Shown: positions 1 through 13,139, counted from the first letter of the stretch. The stretch: 64,000 nucleotides of DNA from Panorpa germanica (GCA_963678705.1 OY783223.1:3162001-3226000), one strand, 5' to 3'. Program-made: numbers and translations. The notes: a model not told the origin generated them from the sequence alone.

Positions 1-1640
1 GTAGCAGTTGTTTCTTTCATATTTTTCTTACTTCATTTTCATTCCAAAGTGAGAGAGAAACGAGATGCGGTTAGACAAGTAAAATATATTTTTCACCGTT
101 ACACTTGTATACTTGTATAGTATTTCGTTCAGGACAGTATGTTTAAAGTATATGCTATCCTTTTTCAACAAATATTTCTTTAATGGTAATAGACAGACAC
201 TATCTCCCTCAATACAAGAATATAATGTATTTAAACGAAGATAGTATTTAGCGATGGTAAGACAGAGGTTTTAAACCTAACGCAGACCTGCCGATCGTGG
301 ATTTTTGAATCACCAAAACAATGTAAAAAACTAATATAACGAGTATTGTTGAAGATGAATAATATTCATTAAAAAAATCACGATCCGTACTAAATATTAC
401 ATCTATTTATTTCTTCATTTAAATATTTATATTTTGCAGACTCTAAAAAGTAGAATTCCATTAAGTTTTATACCCCTGCTACTGTCAAGTTTATAACTCC
501 GGTCATAAATCATAAACCGACTCCGCTTTTAATTCAGCAGTGAACCGTCGTTGCGATCTCATAAAAAGGGCCTTTCCTATGAACGACTGAATAGAAAACG
601 AACACGTTCCAGACAAAAAACTCATGTATTAGAAATTAAGTAGAATTTACTCCAAAATGTTTACTGGGTTGAATATTTGCCATATTGTAAAAGAAAGTGT
701 TGACAGGTTGTACAACAATTCTAATTTGTTAGAAATTTATATTTCTAAAAATATGAATACAGAAAATATATTTGTATAATTTTTATAGCTGGCTAACCGG
801 AAAACAAAAGGACATAAAATACAGGAATCCAGTTTTAAAATAATCAGCCATCTGGTAATGCTATACGCAACTTTATTCTATCCATGTGTATGTTAGGTTT
901 AGCCTGCACATGTTAAGACTTGTACAGACTAGTGCGGTGTCAACATTCATTCATAATTTAGTACTCTCATGTATAAAGCCGGCACCAAACGATCCTACGA
1001 ATACCTTCCAACGCGCATCCTATGCACTGCTGCACGAATCGTCCAACAAAGGAAGGTTTTCTTTATTTACTTGAAAGTTTTTGTTAAACAGTGTCAGTGT
1101 CCGTGTAGTAAGAAATTTGCATGACAATGTTCCAATATTTAACGCACACGTTCACTGCATCGTCTGGAGCCGGTTTTATGAACTTTGGAGTAGCATAACA
1201 AAAAATTCATCAGAAGATTATTAATAAACAGTTACGTTGATATTTTAATTTATATAATCACCAAGTTATGTGAAAAATGTTTGTTATGTTAAATTTTACA
1301 TAGTTATAAATGCGGGGTAAAGAGGACTTTAATACCCAGACGTAGAAATAAAGAAATAATAAAAAAAATTGTTTAAATTATTTAAATATTTATTATTAAC
1401 TTATTTTTTATTCAGAATTCTTTGAAAGTTACATTAACCAATTTAAACGGACACTCTTAACGGGGTTTTGATCGCATAGTTGCAAAATAGAGATTAAAGG
1501 TATCTGCATCCTCCGTAATATAATACTTCGTTGGATACACAACTCAGCTGTTAGCAGTAAACGACGTATTACACTCACACTCGTATGCATCTCTGTTGTA
1601 AAAAAGAGATGGCATATTTGCACGTTGCACCCCTTTAATA
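1..1640. other. AT-rich flank without a supported gene
   Basis: I see no splice-flanked coding segment, RNA gene or terminal repeat here. If the gene ending at 6234 starts to the left of the window, this stretch is part of one of its introns. A short motif near 919-935 resembles the ends of the repeats at 29931 and 31590, but it is isolated. Confidence 0.5.
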
Positions 1641-2254
1641 ATGAGCTTGTGTCCTATGTCTTAATTTCTATAAAAGTGTACTATATATTGATGAAGTTGG
1701 TTACTAGAACCTCAAATGTCCAATTATTTTTTAATAACTCCTTATATGTTAAGAGATATTAACAATTAAAAAAGTCATTTTGTCTCTTTAGTTATTAAAA
1801 GGATTCAACGTTGTACACATTCCAAATGCATGTGATATCACAACTGCTGCCAACCTTACAGCTCATAAATCTCTGCTATATGTATTTATATATCAAAATA
1901 TCAAATACTATTTACAGCTATTTCAAGGAACAATCAAATTTCAATATTATGTCTGCCGTAACAGGGTTAAATAAAGTAAAAACTTATTATTCTTTGACTT
2001 GACTTGATTATTTGACTACCAACAGCTACAGAACATTACCACAGCACTGACCTACTCAACAAATAACTGACGTTAAAATGCATTTCACGTCATACAAATA
2101 TGGCCGACCATTTCTAGCGCTAAAACTACAATTCAAATTTTTATTTGCTATATCTCCGTCAATATTTAGATATTTAATAAAATAGACACGCTAATACACA
2201 TTTATTAACATCAATTGAAAAATCGACCACTAAAAAATGAGGACACAAGCCCAT
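1641..2254 (+). mobile_element. Main MITE family, copy 1
   Basis: A 614-bp non-coding element with inverted ends ATGAGCTTGTGTCC and GGACACAAGCCCAT, flanked by TA on both sides. It is about 90% or more identical by eye to nine other copies in the window. The TA duplication and short inverted ends suggest Tc1/mariner-type mobilisation. With copy 9 it shares a deletion of about 18 bp in the middle, removing most of the internal AAGGTTACCAACCTT palindrome. Open frames inside it are chance frames. Confidence 0.85.
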
Positions 2255-2448
2255 TAAAAAGAAAAATTGACTATTTTAATTGTGAATATCTTTTAAAATA
2301 TTCGAGTTTCAAGCATTCCAGCGGTATTATCAACGTTATAATTTTCTTTAGTTGCAGTTATGAGTTATCTGAATATTTAATTAGATTGAAGGTACACTCA
2401 AGATACTAACTTAAAGAATTTCATAAATTTATTATCATTTTGTTACAG

Positions 2449-5400
2449 TTACAAATCCACTTCGACGATGCTACAACTAGTATATTTGAATATCCTTCGG
2501 AATCTTCACTTCTCGAAGAAGCTGTAATGGCGTCATTAAACTCTTCTTCAGGATTATCCTCAACACCAATGGGTAAGTTCACGTATTCATCACTTGAATT
2601 ACTAATTATATATAAGTTTTTAGAATGTTTTAAGAAAATTGTATTTATTTTTATCAATTACAGAATCATTTAATTCTAATTCATCTTTACCCCCTAAAAT
2701 CCCTAACCGTAGAAATAAGATTATATTTTTAGAAACTTTTCCCATAGGTACCGAGTCCTTAGTGTAGCCTTAATTTAGTTTCGAGTATTGTTGTATCCAT
2801 CGTGATTTACTGCTATATAAATGTGCTAGAAGGACATTCAGGGTACCCTCACTTAGTGTACAATTAATCAATGTCGCTTTAGGCGTCATAAGTCGCCATT
2901 TTTGGAATAGTGAACTAAGATGCTCGGCGACTCAACATTTGAAGGGAATGAAAGGTGAAGGGAGTGCACTGAGCTAAAGTTCAGTGATACCACATATTAA
3001 AACATAATATTTACATATATACATAAATATATATTAATATTGTAGTTTTATTTTGTGTTATGCTTTGTATCACTGTGTATACAATTATTTGCATTTGTTT
3101 AGTACTATACAAAAATATTATGTTTTTATATGTGGTATCACTGAACTGCACTGAACTTTAGCTCAGTGCACTCTCTTCACTCTTCATTCCCTTCAAATGT
3201 TGAGTCGCTGAGCATCTTAGTTCACTATTCCAAAAATGGCGACTTATGGCGCCTAAAGCGACATTGATTAATTGTACACTAAGTGATGGTACCCTGAAGA
3301 CATTGGTCAAGAAACTGAGAGAAAAACATCCCAAAAAACCAAACGCAATCTGAAACAGCAGAGAAAATTGTAAAAGTTTTAAAGAAGAAAGCTTGGCAAC
3401 CCTCTGTAACAGCTAGCGCTTCACGCGAGACGAGATAAGGCGCGAGTTTCAAAAATCTCGCCTCGTTCTCGTTAGTTTAGAAAAAAATAGGTATCGTTTT
3501 AGCCTCGGATCCGTCTCGTCTCGTCACACCTCGTTATTGTGAGAACTTTCACCTAAGATAGTCCTAAACAAACTAATTCATTATATTATTTCGGCTAATT
3601 ATTTTTTTTATTTTAAATTTTTCACACACTATTGTATTTAATTTAAAAGAAAATTTAAACTTTGAAGAATTTTTTTTATACACAGTTGACCAACTGGTTC
3701 AATTTCACTTAATGCATCATCACTTTCATCTAATCTCGTGCTTCTTGTCAGGTTGACACTACTAACACCTACACTCAACGACATTTTTGAGGCAACTAAA
3801 GGCTAAAATGTCTTCAAACAATTGCATTGTAAATAATTTATATTCACATTTATTTTCCCTTAAAACATTCGTTTCCCTTCGGCTACAAAATGTTGTAAAA
3901 GACAAAATTATAAAATAAAATATTTAACATATGTTTGTTTACCAGATTTTATATTTCGTAAATTTACGACCTAACCTTTTTTGTAATAAAAAAAGGTTGA
4001 ACGTTTATGTTGCTGTTAGTTTATTTTTCTAGCAATTTGTTTTTTAAAATAACGTCAACGAGACCAGAATCGAGACTTTCCAGTCTCGCCGTATGTGATC
4101 TCGGTACCGTCTCAATAGTTTTCAGAATTGTCCCGCTTTTAAGAGACGAGACGAGAAAAGTCTCGTGCTCGTGTGAAGCCCTAGTAACAGCTGCATTTGT
4201 ATTTTATTAGATAATTTTACTGCTATTCCAGTTTGTAACTCTAAAGTCTACAAGTAAGGCTGTTCTTACACTGAAATATATTACATCCGTTGACTGCCTG
4301 CTATTTTTAATTGTACGTATCACCGCGGCTACTTACAATCTTTCCAAACTTTGTGAATGTAATCAAAGCCCTCACACTGGCAGCAACGAAGCCGTGTGAT
4401 TATATATAAATTCATTTAAAACATCTTTGCTAGCTATTTTAATAGTGATGAACATCAAAATATAAGCTTGCTCTCTTACTTAGATATCGCATTTATACCA
4501 TCGTGGTGGCCGCCATTTTGAATCCTCCATAAAACAGGGAAAGAAGGGAAGATTTAAGTGCCTCCATATGTAAAAATTAACTACTTATTAAACTCTTTCA
4601 CTGTACCAAATTACAGAAAGTGCGGTTTGAATCTGTACTGTCTCTCTATTACTAAACCCCGTGTTAGTATATTCCTATTTATTATTATTATTATTTATTA
4701 TTTAGAGTATAAGAAGCAAGATATTTGCAAAAGAAAAACACGACTTTGGTATACGAGATACTTGAAAGAACTTATAAATTATCAATACAAAGATTTATAC
4801 AAGTTTTTAGCTTACTATTTGGTCCTTATTTATTTGGCTTAAATATATTTTAAATTTGTTTATATCCAATTTTAATTTCCCTGTTTCCATTGATACTACG
4901 CCTCTGTTCCTTATCAAATCTTGTATCACATATCTTATCCTGATTAAGACTAATAATAATTAATACTTCTGGTGATTAAATTATGATTAATTTTCAATAT
5001 TTAGATTAGATTAAAAAAGCAGTTAGTGGGTTGTGTAATTAATATTTGATGAACTTCGCATTTTCTTTTTTTTTTATCGTGATTGATGAGAAAATGATAA
5101 TGAAAATATTGCTTAATTGATGCGATGTGTTAAATTCACATAATCAATTATCAGTCTGACACCCTTTTTATCCGACGCACTTAACCCTAGGACCCTACGC
5201 CCGGGTCATTCGTATGTACGCTAATTCGTCTATCAGATAAAAATGCCAGATGTAGGAGATGCTAACAATGGGCTTGTGTCCTCATTTTTTAGTGGTCGAT
5301 TTTTCAATTGTTGATTGAAATTGATGTTAATAAATGTGTATTGGCGTGTCCATTTTATTAAATATCTAAATGTTGATGGAGATATAGCAATTAAAAATTT

Positions 5401-6234
5401 GAATTGTAGTTTTAGCGCTAGAAATGGTCGGCCATTTGTATGACGTGAAATGCATTTTAACGTCAGTTATTTGTTGAGTAGGTCAGTGCTGTGGTAATGT
5501 TCTGTAGCTGTTGGTAGTCAAATAATCAAGTCAAATCAAAGAATAATAAGTTTTTATTTTATTTAACCCTGCTAAGGCAGACATAATATTGAAATTTGAT
5601 TGTTCCTTGAAATAGCTGTAAATAATATTTGATATTTTGATATATAAATACATATAGCAGAGATTTATGATTTGTAAGGTTGGTAACCTTACACAGGGAT
5701 TGTGATGTCACATGCACTTGGAATGTGTACAACGTTGAATCCCTTTAATAATTAAAGAGACAAAATGACTTTTTTAATTGTTAATATCTCTTAACATATA
5801 AGGAGTTATTAAAAAATAATTGAACATTTGAGGTTCTAGTAACCCACTTTATCAATATATAGTACACTTTTGTAGAAATTAAGACATAGGACACAAGCCC
5901 ATTAAAATATTAGTAACATAGAACCTGTAGTAATGCTAGATTCATATTTTTCATTATAGGTAATACCCCGCTTGCAAATTATACTCCTAGTAAAGTTGGA
6001 ATAAACAATCATTTTGAATTGGGAATAACAAGAAATGCACCAGAGGTTCAAAAATCTGCAGCATCAACAAATCAAAATCACACTGGTGCAGTAGAAGAAC
6101 CACAACAGTCACAAATCACACAAAATGGTACCAACAATGAAGAACCAGAAAGTTTGCAATATTTAAAACCTGCAACTGATGATCAAACTATTTCCTGGAG
6201 CCATGAAACCAAATCAACCGATATATTATTTTAA
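2449..6234 (+). CDS. 3' end of an unrecognised gene (two exons)
   Basis: Two coding exons are visible, 2449-2572 and 5960-6234, with the stop at 6232-6234. The first follows a tgttacag acceptor and ends at a GTAAGT donor; the second follows a tcattatag acceptor, and the phase (1 nt carried over) matches. The last ~130 residues are polar and low-complexity, rich in Ser, Thr, Asn and Gln, and contain an FEYPSESSLLEE segment in the first exon. I see no membrane segment or catalytic motif and do not recognise the family. The 3387-bp intron holds two hAT-like elements and a MITE. Upstream exons are not in the window, so the gene starts to the left. The first exon could in phase also splice to the orphan exon at 8806. 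Confidence 0.7.
2839..3296. mobile_element. hAT-like palindromic MITE
   Basis: A 458-bp element whose two halves are long inverted repeats (ends CAGGGTACC...GGTACCCTG). It is flanked by an 8-bp target duplication, aggacatt at 2831-2838 and aagacatt at 3297-3304, with one mismatch. CAGGG ends and 8-bp duplications are hallmarks of the hAT superfamily. It has no coding capacity. It sits in the intron of the gene ending at 6234, and its arms could fold into a long hairpin in the pre-mRNA. Confidence 0.85.
3414..4183. mobile_element. hAT-like non-autonomous element
   Basis: A 770-bp element with ends TAGCGCTTCAC...GTGAAGCCCTA and a perfect 8-bp target duplication gtaacagc (3406-3413 and 4184-4191). 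Subterminal regions are rich in CGAGA/TCTCG repeats, a plausible transposase-binding array. The centre is AT-rich and non-coding. It lies 117 bp from the previous hAT-like element. Confidence 0.88.
4184..5267. other. Intron sequence without recognised features
   Basis: Remainder of the large intron between the second hAT-like element and MITE copy 2. It is AT-rich and I see no repeat boundary or exon. Confidence 0.5.
5268..5902 (-). mobile_element. Main MITE family, copy 2
   Basis: A 635-bp copy in reverse orientation with both terminal inverted repeats intact (ATGGGCTTGTGTCCT / AGGACACAAGCCCAT). It ends 57 bp before the terminal exon at 5960, so it occupies the last part of an active intron. 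The 5' flank is CA and the 3' flank TA. Confidence 0.88.
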
Positions 6235-6237
6235 AAA

Positions 6238-8805
6238 ATAATTCAAAAAAAGGTTTTTTAAAAAGTATTCTATTTTTATTTTGTAAAAATATTATATATT
6301 ATATTTTCTTCATCTTTTGTAAATTATCTAGTTTCATATAAAAATTACGTTTAAGTTAATAGTTCTTAATTATAATTTTTTCTCTTTTTTTGTATATTTT
6401 CTTCTATTAAGTAATTTTATTCCAAAATGTGATATGTTATCGACCAATTTTTATATGTTTTTGTTATTTAAATACAATTATTATTATTAATTGTTGAAAC
6501 TAACTTTTCTTATACTGTTCTCTAAACGCAAACATAGCATTTACATAATACTTATGTAGCAGACACATGTAAACATAAATTTTACGTAAATGCTATATAA
6601 CTGTGTATTATTACATTATATTTAAGAAAACTAAATCATGGTACTAAATATATATAATATATAATCCATTTTTCACTGTACATTCTTGCATTTCTATTTA
6701 TATGCATACATTAACAATTATTCAATTGGATTGTAACCTATACATAGAAATAATATATTATTTTACTTATTTATTCAAATATTAAACATGTCTTTTCTAC
6801 TTGCTTAATCTTGCCAAAATTAACTTGATTTTTATAACAATTTTATTAAAACATATCGCAATTTTTAAAACTAAATAAGACTAAATTTAAAAAGACTAAG
6901 ATAGCTTTTTTCTAAATAAAAGACATGTATAATATTATATATTAAGTAAAATGATGCAAACATATATTGTTATACACCGTGAAACTAATTGTTTAAAATT
7001 ATAAAGGAGACTAAATGTGCTTTTAGGAGAGTTTTAATAAAATAAGGGTTTATTAACTGTGAGAAATTTAGCGTATGTAGAATATCTTCTGAAGTTCTAT
7101 TCGAATTTAAGTTAAATAAATATAATATTGCTACAAATCAAAAAGAAGTAAAACTCATATGCTAAGATGTTGAAACGTCTGCAAATATACAGACTTCGGA
7201 AATTGCATTTCTTTTAGTTCGAAACTAGTTACTTAACTATGCTAAGATGCCTTTTTTACTAAGACAAAATAAATATAGATGCTTCAATATATCATAATTG
7301 AAAATGTAAATTCGACACGTTAATAACTCTTACAGCAGTATGGTTTAAAACACGATATTTGTCTGCTCAATTTATAGCAAAATATTAGTAATTTATTTAT
7401 GGTCTAATGTCATAACTATGACCTATGACTTTTCGTGTTTTAAATTACTGTTTTTGCCCATATTTTGATTATTTAATTTAAATTTTTTCAATTAGTTTCA
7501 TAAAAATATAAAATCTGTCAATATTCCTATTATAATAGGTTAAATAATAATTGATATAATATAATCACTGTACCAAATAATAAAAAAAATGTAGCTTATT
7601 TAGCACTGTTTTTAAAAAACAACAATTAAGAGGAAACATTATTTATAAAAATATAGAAAAACACTTACAAAAAGCCATTCATAAAAAAAAAACATTCCTT
7701 ACTTAAAAATTTAAGACATATTGTGGTACTATTATTGTTAAATGCATTTTGAATTAAGAAATTTATAAAAATAAGACTGGTCATTAATAATAATAAGTTC
7801 ATGAAAGATTATTTGTTTTGGAATAAAAAGTTTTAGTTAGATTTCGTAAATGTTATATTAAGTAATTAAAAAACATTCCTTACTTAAATCTTCTGAATTT
7901 ATTATAAAAGTTTTCTAGGATTTTTTCGCAATAATTAAACTTATGATGCGTCATAAGAACTAACTATTAAATAGAGAGGTTGGCCATTTTAAATTAATTC
8001 TTACTTTTTTTTATACTATTCATCATCACTTGAACATTTTAATTTAAGTCAATAATAATATATAAGCGTTAATGTAATAACTTAAAACTTCAAAATATAT
8101 TTGAAGTTTATATTTTTAATTTTTGCATCGTTAATTAGTTTCTAAATATTTTAGTTATGTTTAAATTTCAAAAAAACATAAAATAATAATAATTTTACAA
8201 CGAATTTTTACAATAGAATTAAAAATACTTTGAAAGTACAAAACATCACTTTAAGAAACTTTTTAACGATGTTATTTTAAAATCGATTTAAGTATTCCAA
8301 TTATACATAATGTATTAATGTAGTGTATTTAATATACTTGAGCATTTTATGCCTTATACTAATTATATAAGAAAATATTTAATACACAAACTGTGTGAAA
8401 ATTAATTGTTTCAGTGATGCATTTCTTTATGTAATAGATATTTAGATATAGTTACTATGATTTTAGAGGTACTTACTTGACTTTGTCTACAAAACTAACA
8501 AAGAAATCTTTACAGTGATTGTACTCTAGAGACACTACTGTCTTAAGACAAATTGGCGGTTCAATACGTCTCGATTTGTGCAATATATATATAGCAGGGG
8601 TATATATATAGTTCAGGCTTACGTTATATTACACTTATAACGTTATTAAATAACATAAAAATTAAAAACGGTTTCGGTTCTTGTTGAACATTAGATTACT
8701 GTTGAAACATCAAAATAGAATCGTTATTTTTAAGTCTTAAATTAGGATTTGGGTTCTGTTATTTAATATCTATATAAAATTGTCTTAAGACAGTCGTGTC
8801 TGCAG
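6238..8805. other. 3' UTR and AT-rich spacer
   Basis: Begins with the probable 3' UTR of the gene ending at 6234, then continues as very AT-rich sequence with no splice-flanked open frame. I see no element ends. Confidence 0.5.
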
Positions 8806-8942
8806 TGTTCGACCATCGTTCAGCTCAGAATGTGTTTCAAATCAAAGTGGCATGTTCATCACAAAGCATCGTTGAAAAATTTGAAGCGCAAGGAGGTCCT
8901 AAAGTTTCACAATGGACAATCTTGGGACCACTATATTTTAAG
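8806..8942 (+). CDS. Orphan internal coding exon
   Basis: 137 bp between a gtgtctgcag acceptor and a GTACGT donor, open throughout in one frame (45 complete codons after 2 carried-over nt). The translation contains VFQIKVACSS and GPKVSQWTILGPLYFK and has mixed, protein-like composition. I do not recognise the family. It needs an upstream exon leaving 1 nt, which the exon ending at 2572 does. Its donor is phase 0, matching the acceptor of the terminal exon at 15336. Whether these belong to one transcript is inference. Confidence 0.55.
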
Positions 8943-8981
8943 GTACGTATCCCACATAATTAAATAATATAAAGGATGAAG

Positions 8982-9361
8982 CATAGATATATAAGACTAG
9001 AGTACGCGAAGTGTACGGCCGCGTGTAAAGAGGAAGCGATAGATGCAAAGAGAGAGATTCCCTACCGAGTGTCCTATCTGTTTCTTCGTAACGTACGTAT
9101 AGTAGGGGGTAAACAAGCAAGCAGACGCTATAGTTAAAATAAAAATTGGTATTTGTATATATGTACAAAGCATTTTAACGTCCAGATAATGAATAAAGAC
9201 AGCGACAACCCTCTACTCATTGCTATATTTTTGTTACCGCGGCAGGCAATCACAGTACTCGCCTCGAAAGAGACACAGAGAGACTTTCGAGGCTATCTCT
9301 CTCTTTACCTAGATTACAGTATTCAGCCTCTTGCAGTGCACTCTAGTCTTATATCTCTATG
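8982..9361. mobile_element. hAT-like MITE
   Basis: A 380-bp element with ~22-bp inverted ends (CATAGAtATATAAGACTAGA at the left, mirrored at the right). It is flanked by near-identical 8-bp duplications, ggatgaag (8974-8981) and ggataaag (9362-9369). The inside includes purine-rich AGAGAGA tracts. No transposase. It starts 40 bp after the donor of the orphan exon. Confidence 0.75.
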
Positions 9362-9369
9362 GGATAAAG

Positions 9370-10647
9370 AGAGGGTATTAAAAGAAAGTTTGTTTTTGTT
9401 TTTAAATTTGTTTTACTATAAAAAGCAATATTGTAAACTGGGCAAAATATGCAACATTTTAACTTTTGCATTTATTGGAATTTCCAACGTAATTGATGCA
9501 TTTTGAACATTTATTATATATTTGGTATTGAATCACATTTTTTATAAAATACTTAGGCTTCATTTTTTTAAGTAATTTATCTTTAATATTATTAACATAT
9601 TGTCAAAAAATGTTGGTGCCTATTTAAGACTAAATTTTTAGCAGTACTATTTCATTTTGAATACGTTACAAGAATTTGAAAAACCCAATAAAAGTTAGTA
9701 GTATATTTGGTACAATTTTCATATCATTTTTTATACATTTCTTTATTAACTACAAACATTTTTTATTTTTAATTAATGGACAATTTTATATTAATTTTTA
9801 TGCGACATAAAAAAAGCCAGAAACACTCTAAATTTAATTAATCTAGTGGACTTATTCGAGATTATATCTATATACAATCCAATTTTTTAGAATTGACTTA
9901 AGAGAATATAACATGAAGAAGATGTCTTCTTGTAATTTAATGGCTGGTACATAACACAACTAAAACTTATTAGTGATGGCCTTCTAAACGGAGTTCGACA
10001 TAATATCAGAGAAAAAAACGTGGTTTTATTTATTACAACTTCGTCATCTGCTCTATTTTAGAGTAATTTTGGGGGTTTTTCCAAAAAAATTCCGTGCACC
10101 ACTGCCAAAATGTTATTAGATATGTTATGCACTAACAAACATTTTTAATATTAAGAAATTTTTATTAAATATGAACAGTAGCTCTTGGAGGACATAATGA
10201 ATGTATAAAGACAAACTTTATGACAAAAAAATATCTACCAGCACTTTACCGCTAAACACATTTACATATATTTACGATTTATTAACATAAAAAAGTTTAC
10301 CTGTTAACGTAATTTCTTACAGGTTATACGTATAATGTAAGGTACCTAACAAAAGTTACCTTTCGAGATAAATTTACATTTTTTGACGTTACTACATCTT
10401 TTTATGTAAAATTATACATTATATTACATTGAAATTATATTAAACTTCTGTAAATAATAAAAAGTAACGTATTACATAAGATATGTTACGTTAAATAATA
10501 CAAGAGTTTACATTTTGTGTTTAGACGGTATTGACTCCAGGTTTAATTATTATTAATTAATTAAAAATAATAAATAATTTTACTATAATACTGAATTCTG
10601 TATCTTCCAAAATAATTGAAATTTAAAACTGTATTTTCTGTTAGGCG
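9370..10647. other. AT-rich spacer without a supported gene
   Basis: No exon, RNA gene or clear element. A CCGTGCACCACTG motif near 10092-10104 looks like a hAT-type end, but I could not find a matching partner or target duplication. Confidence 0.45.
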
Positions 10648-10789
10648 TTATCTTATGGGTAATAGTCCCAAATCATTTCTTAACAAATCTACACTGGATA
10701 GAATGGAATCTATGATATTAGTTTGCGGCTCGTTAACAGAAGCAAATGCAACTTTTCTTAGGGCCCCATCCAGGGGTGCATTAATAATA
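10648..10789 (-). CDS. Orphan 3'-terminal coding exon
   Basis: On the - strand a tttttactgtag acceptor is followed by 1 carried-over nt and 46 codons ending in TAA at 10648-10650. The peptide includes NAPLDGALRKVAFASVNEPQ and ends DLLRNDLGLLPIR; it has the composition of a folded protein, not of random AT-rich sequence. It lies 124 bp downstream of the ABHD13 stop on the same strand, but ABHD13 has its own full-length C-terminus. Either ABHD13 is nested in an intron of this unknown gene, or this is an alternative last exon or a gene remnant. I do not recognise the family. Confidence 0.45.
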
Positions 10790-10913
10790 CTACAGTAAAA
10801 ATCTTAAATGTAATAAACAAAATATAATAAAATCTAAATACATAATTTACAAAATAATTAAAAATCATTGCATTAAAAAATAAAAACTATTTGTTTCTAA
10901 CTATTTCAAATCA

Positions 10914-13139
10914 TCACACGTCTTGTACTTGGCTCCACTTGAAGTCTTGTGTTTGGTTTTTGCTAGGGGGCTGAGTGTGGGTTCCATTAGCTCTCAATTG
11001 GGTTAAGAATGTGGAAATTGTTTGGTAATAACCTGCACAGCCCCAGGTTTCGTTGTGTGTGCCTCCTTCAATAGGACACAACTGTTTCACCGCTGAGCCA
11101 CATCTGCCATGGAGGACTCTCATCATTCTGGGGGGCACCAGAGCGTCGGATACTCCAGACATAAATAACGCAGGTATTGTTACGCAGGGCATCTTATGAG
11201 AAGACATGAACTGTTGAAGAAAAAATTCATATTCAATATTATGAATTGGGGTTACTTATTTTTAAGAAGTTCGCAGATTGCGAGATGAAAATTGATGATA
11301 TTTGAATTTGTTGAGGAAGTGAGAGGTTCAGATCACAAAAAAATTCTTTAGGAGCCTTTTTCTTAAGCTAAAACTGCACTGCGAAAAAGAATAGCGTGGA
11401 AATAAATCCGTAATTCTGTAATACATTGAATCATATAAATGTACACGCACTCTGCTGATTTAAAAGTCGAATAGAAAATATTATTTATATTTTTGTTATT
11501 ATTACTTCCGCGTTATTCGCAGTGCAGTCTTGGTCTAAAAAAGAGACATCTAGAGCATTTTTCAACCAATATTTTGTACAGTGTATTAATAAACCGTCTA
11601 ATGTTAAACAGCGTCGGAAAATAGAAGCATTATACTGTTCTCACACTGGAACAGGCTATATGTGATGTAGATTTCTTCAGTAGAGAGTATTGGACTTGTT
11701 TCGCATTATTTTACTTATATTATCATAAGATGAAACTTCTACTTTAATGTTTATCAATACATTACTGTGTCTACGGCAATAAAAGTACATATTTTATGAG
11801 TATATCTGTATTTTTTTCCATTCTCAACGATCCACTGTCCATGAAATCGTAAACACAATGAAAACTGCGGCCGTTCTGTAGGATGTTGCATCTGTCCAAG
11901 AGAGTTAGGATATATACGACTATGATTAGAACGTAAGATGCGTTGTAGAATCAGTAATTAATGCAACATAGTATGTAAATGTAATTGAAATAGATTTAAA
12001 TGTTGGAAGTTGGAAATCTGAGCAGAAAGTAGCGCGATACATTGATCTACGTACGCATTTCCAAACCATATTATCAATACGAACGTATGAAATAGAGACT
12101 GTTTTGATACAGTGGCGTATTGATAGACATTACAGTAGAAACTTCTTCACTTAATAAAGTGTGTTTATGCGGAAACAACTCTAATACATCCTACTGAAAG
12201 AGTCAGAGGACACAAGGAGTATGAGTTCAAGAGTGATGTAACATTTCAAATACTCACTTGATTTTTGTAAAAACACAATGGCAGATATTGCAGTGGTTTC
12301 CACTTAATTAAAACTTTAGCCATATCCGGTATGGATGTAAAAGTATTTTCAACTACTAAACACCAAACTCTGGTGGAGTACTCAGCTCTGGCAGCCACGT
12401 CGATAGCGACAGCACCTCCTAGAGATCGTCCAAATAATATTATTTCACTTAAATTGATATCGTGTCTTGTATAGAGGTAATCAATGGCAGTTCTGGCATC
12501 CATATAAAGTCCATCTTCACACGGACTCCCGGTGGATAAACCATACCCACGATATTCTACCATGAGGACGTTACACTGGAGTGAGTTGTATAACCCAGCT
12601 GTATTTTGCAACCTGTAAATGATTGATGTTATTGATAGACCTAATTTTCGGGGATGTAAAGGGATTGTATTCTAGTACATTACCTGTGTCCCATATTTCC
12701 AGCATTTCCGTGCAAGTATACAATAGTAGGGAGGATAGATCCCCGTTCTCCAGGGTGTCGTATTAGAAACATGTGAAGCATTGTACCGTCCACAGAACGA
12801 ATTGTGAGGCTCTCATAAGGTAGACCGTACATTGAAGGCACGGGAACAAAAACACGAGAATGCGAAGGCAGCTCTGGATGATATAACAAATGATCTTCTG
12901 CATGATACAATATACCTAAAACGATTTAATGTGATGGAAATGTGGATATGTTAAGCTATAATAGTAAGTTAATTACCTGTCACAGCAAACATTAACAAAA
13001 GAAATGCAAATAGCCCCCCATAAAACCAGTATAGGAGGAAACATGCTAAAACCGCAGCTCCTGAGATTGCCCATAGCCTCATAGCCACTCCCGCCAATAT
13101 CCTAACAACTTTCAAGTCTTTAAGCCTCATTTCCTCCAT
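10914..13139 (-). CDS. ABHD13: ABHD13-like alpha/beta hydrolase
   Basis: Four exons: 12977-13139, 12684-12915, 12258-12612 and 10914-11210. All junctions are GT-AG and in phase, giving 348 aa (human ABHD13 is 337). A hydrophobic N-terminus (about residues 24-53) predicts a single-pass membrane anchor. The hydrolase domain follows, with oxyanion motif HGNAGN (123-128), nucleophile elbow GRSLGG with Ser195, and acid and base in SGVSDALVPP (Asp272) and GGTHNETW (His302), so the Ser-Asp-His triad is complete. The family (Bem46-like) is a membrane serine hydrolase, reported in mammals to act as a depalmitoylase. The start is the first of two in-frame ATGs (13139 and 13130). No AATAAA is obvious just downstream, and an orphan exon follows on the same strand. 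Confidence 0.93.
11211..12257 (-). other. Largest ABHD13 intron
   Basis: 1047-bp intron with good GTGAGT donor and cttcaacag acceptor. No element boundaries or nested exon recognised. Confidence 0.6.

Noticed and set aside
886-1074. 62-codon open frame
   Set aside because: No splice sites, start context or recognisable motif; overlaps a scattered repeat motif.
1811-2002. Open frame inside MITE copy 1 (and its twin at 47526-47714)
   Set aside because: It exists only because both copies share the same repeat sequence; it is not kept in the other copies and has no coding features.
4297-4395. Cys-rich - strand frame (RLRCCQCEG...) before a GTAAGT-like site
   Set aside because: An in-frame stop lies shortly upstream and there is no acceptor, so it cannot be an exon as read.
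9971-10104. Possible hAT element between TAGTGATGGCC and CCGTGCACCACTG
   Set aside because: Ends match poorly and the flanking octamers are different.
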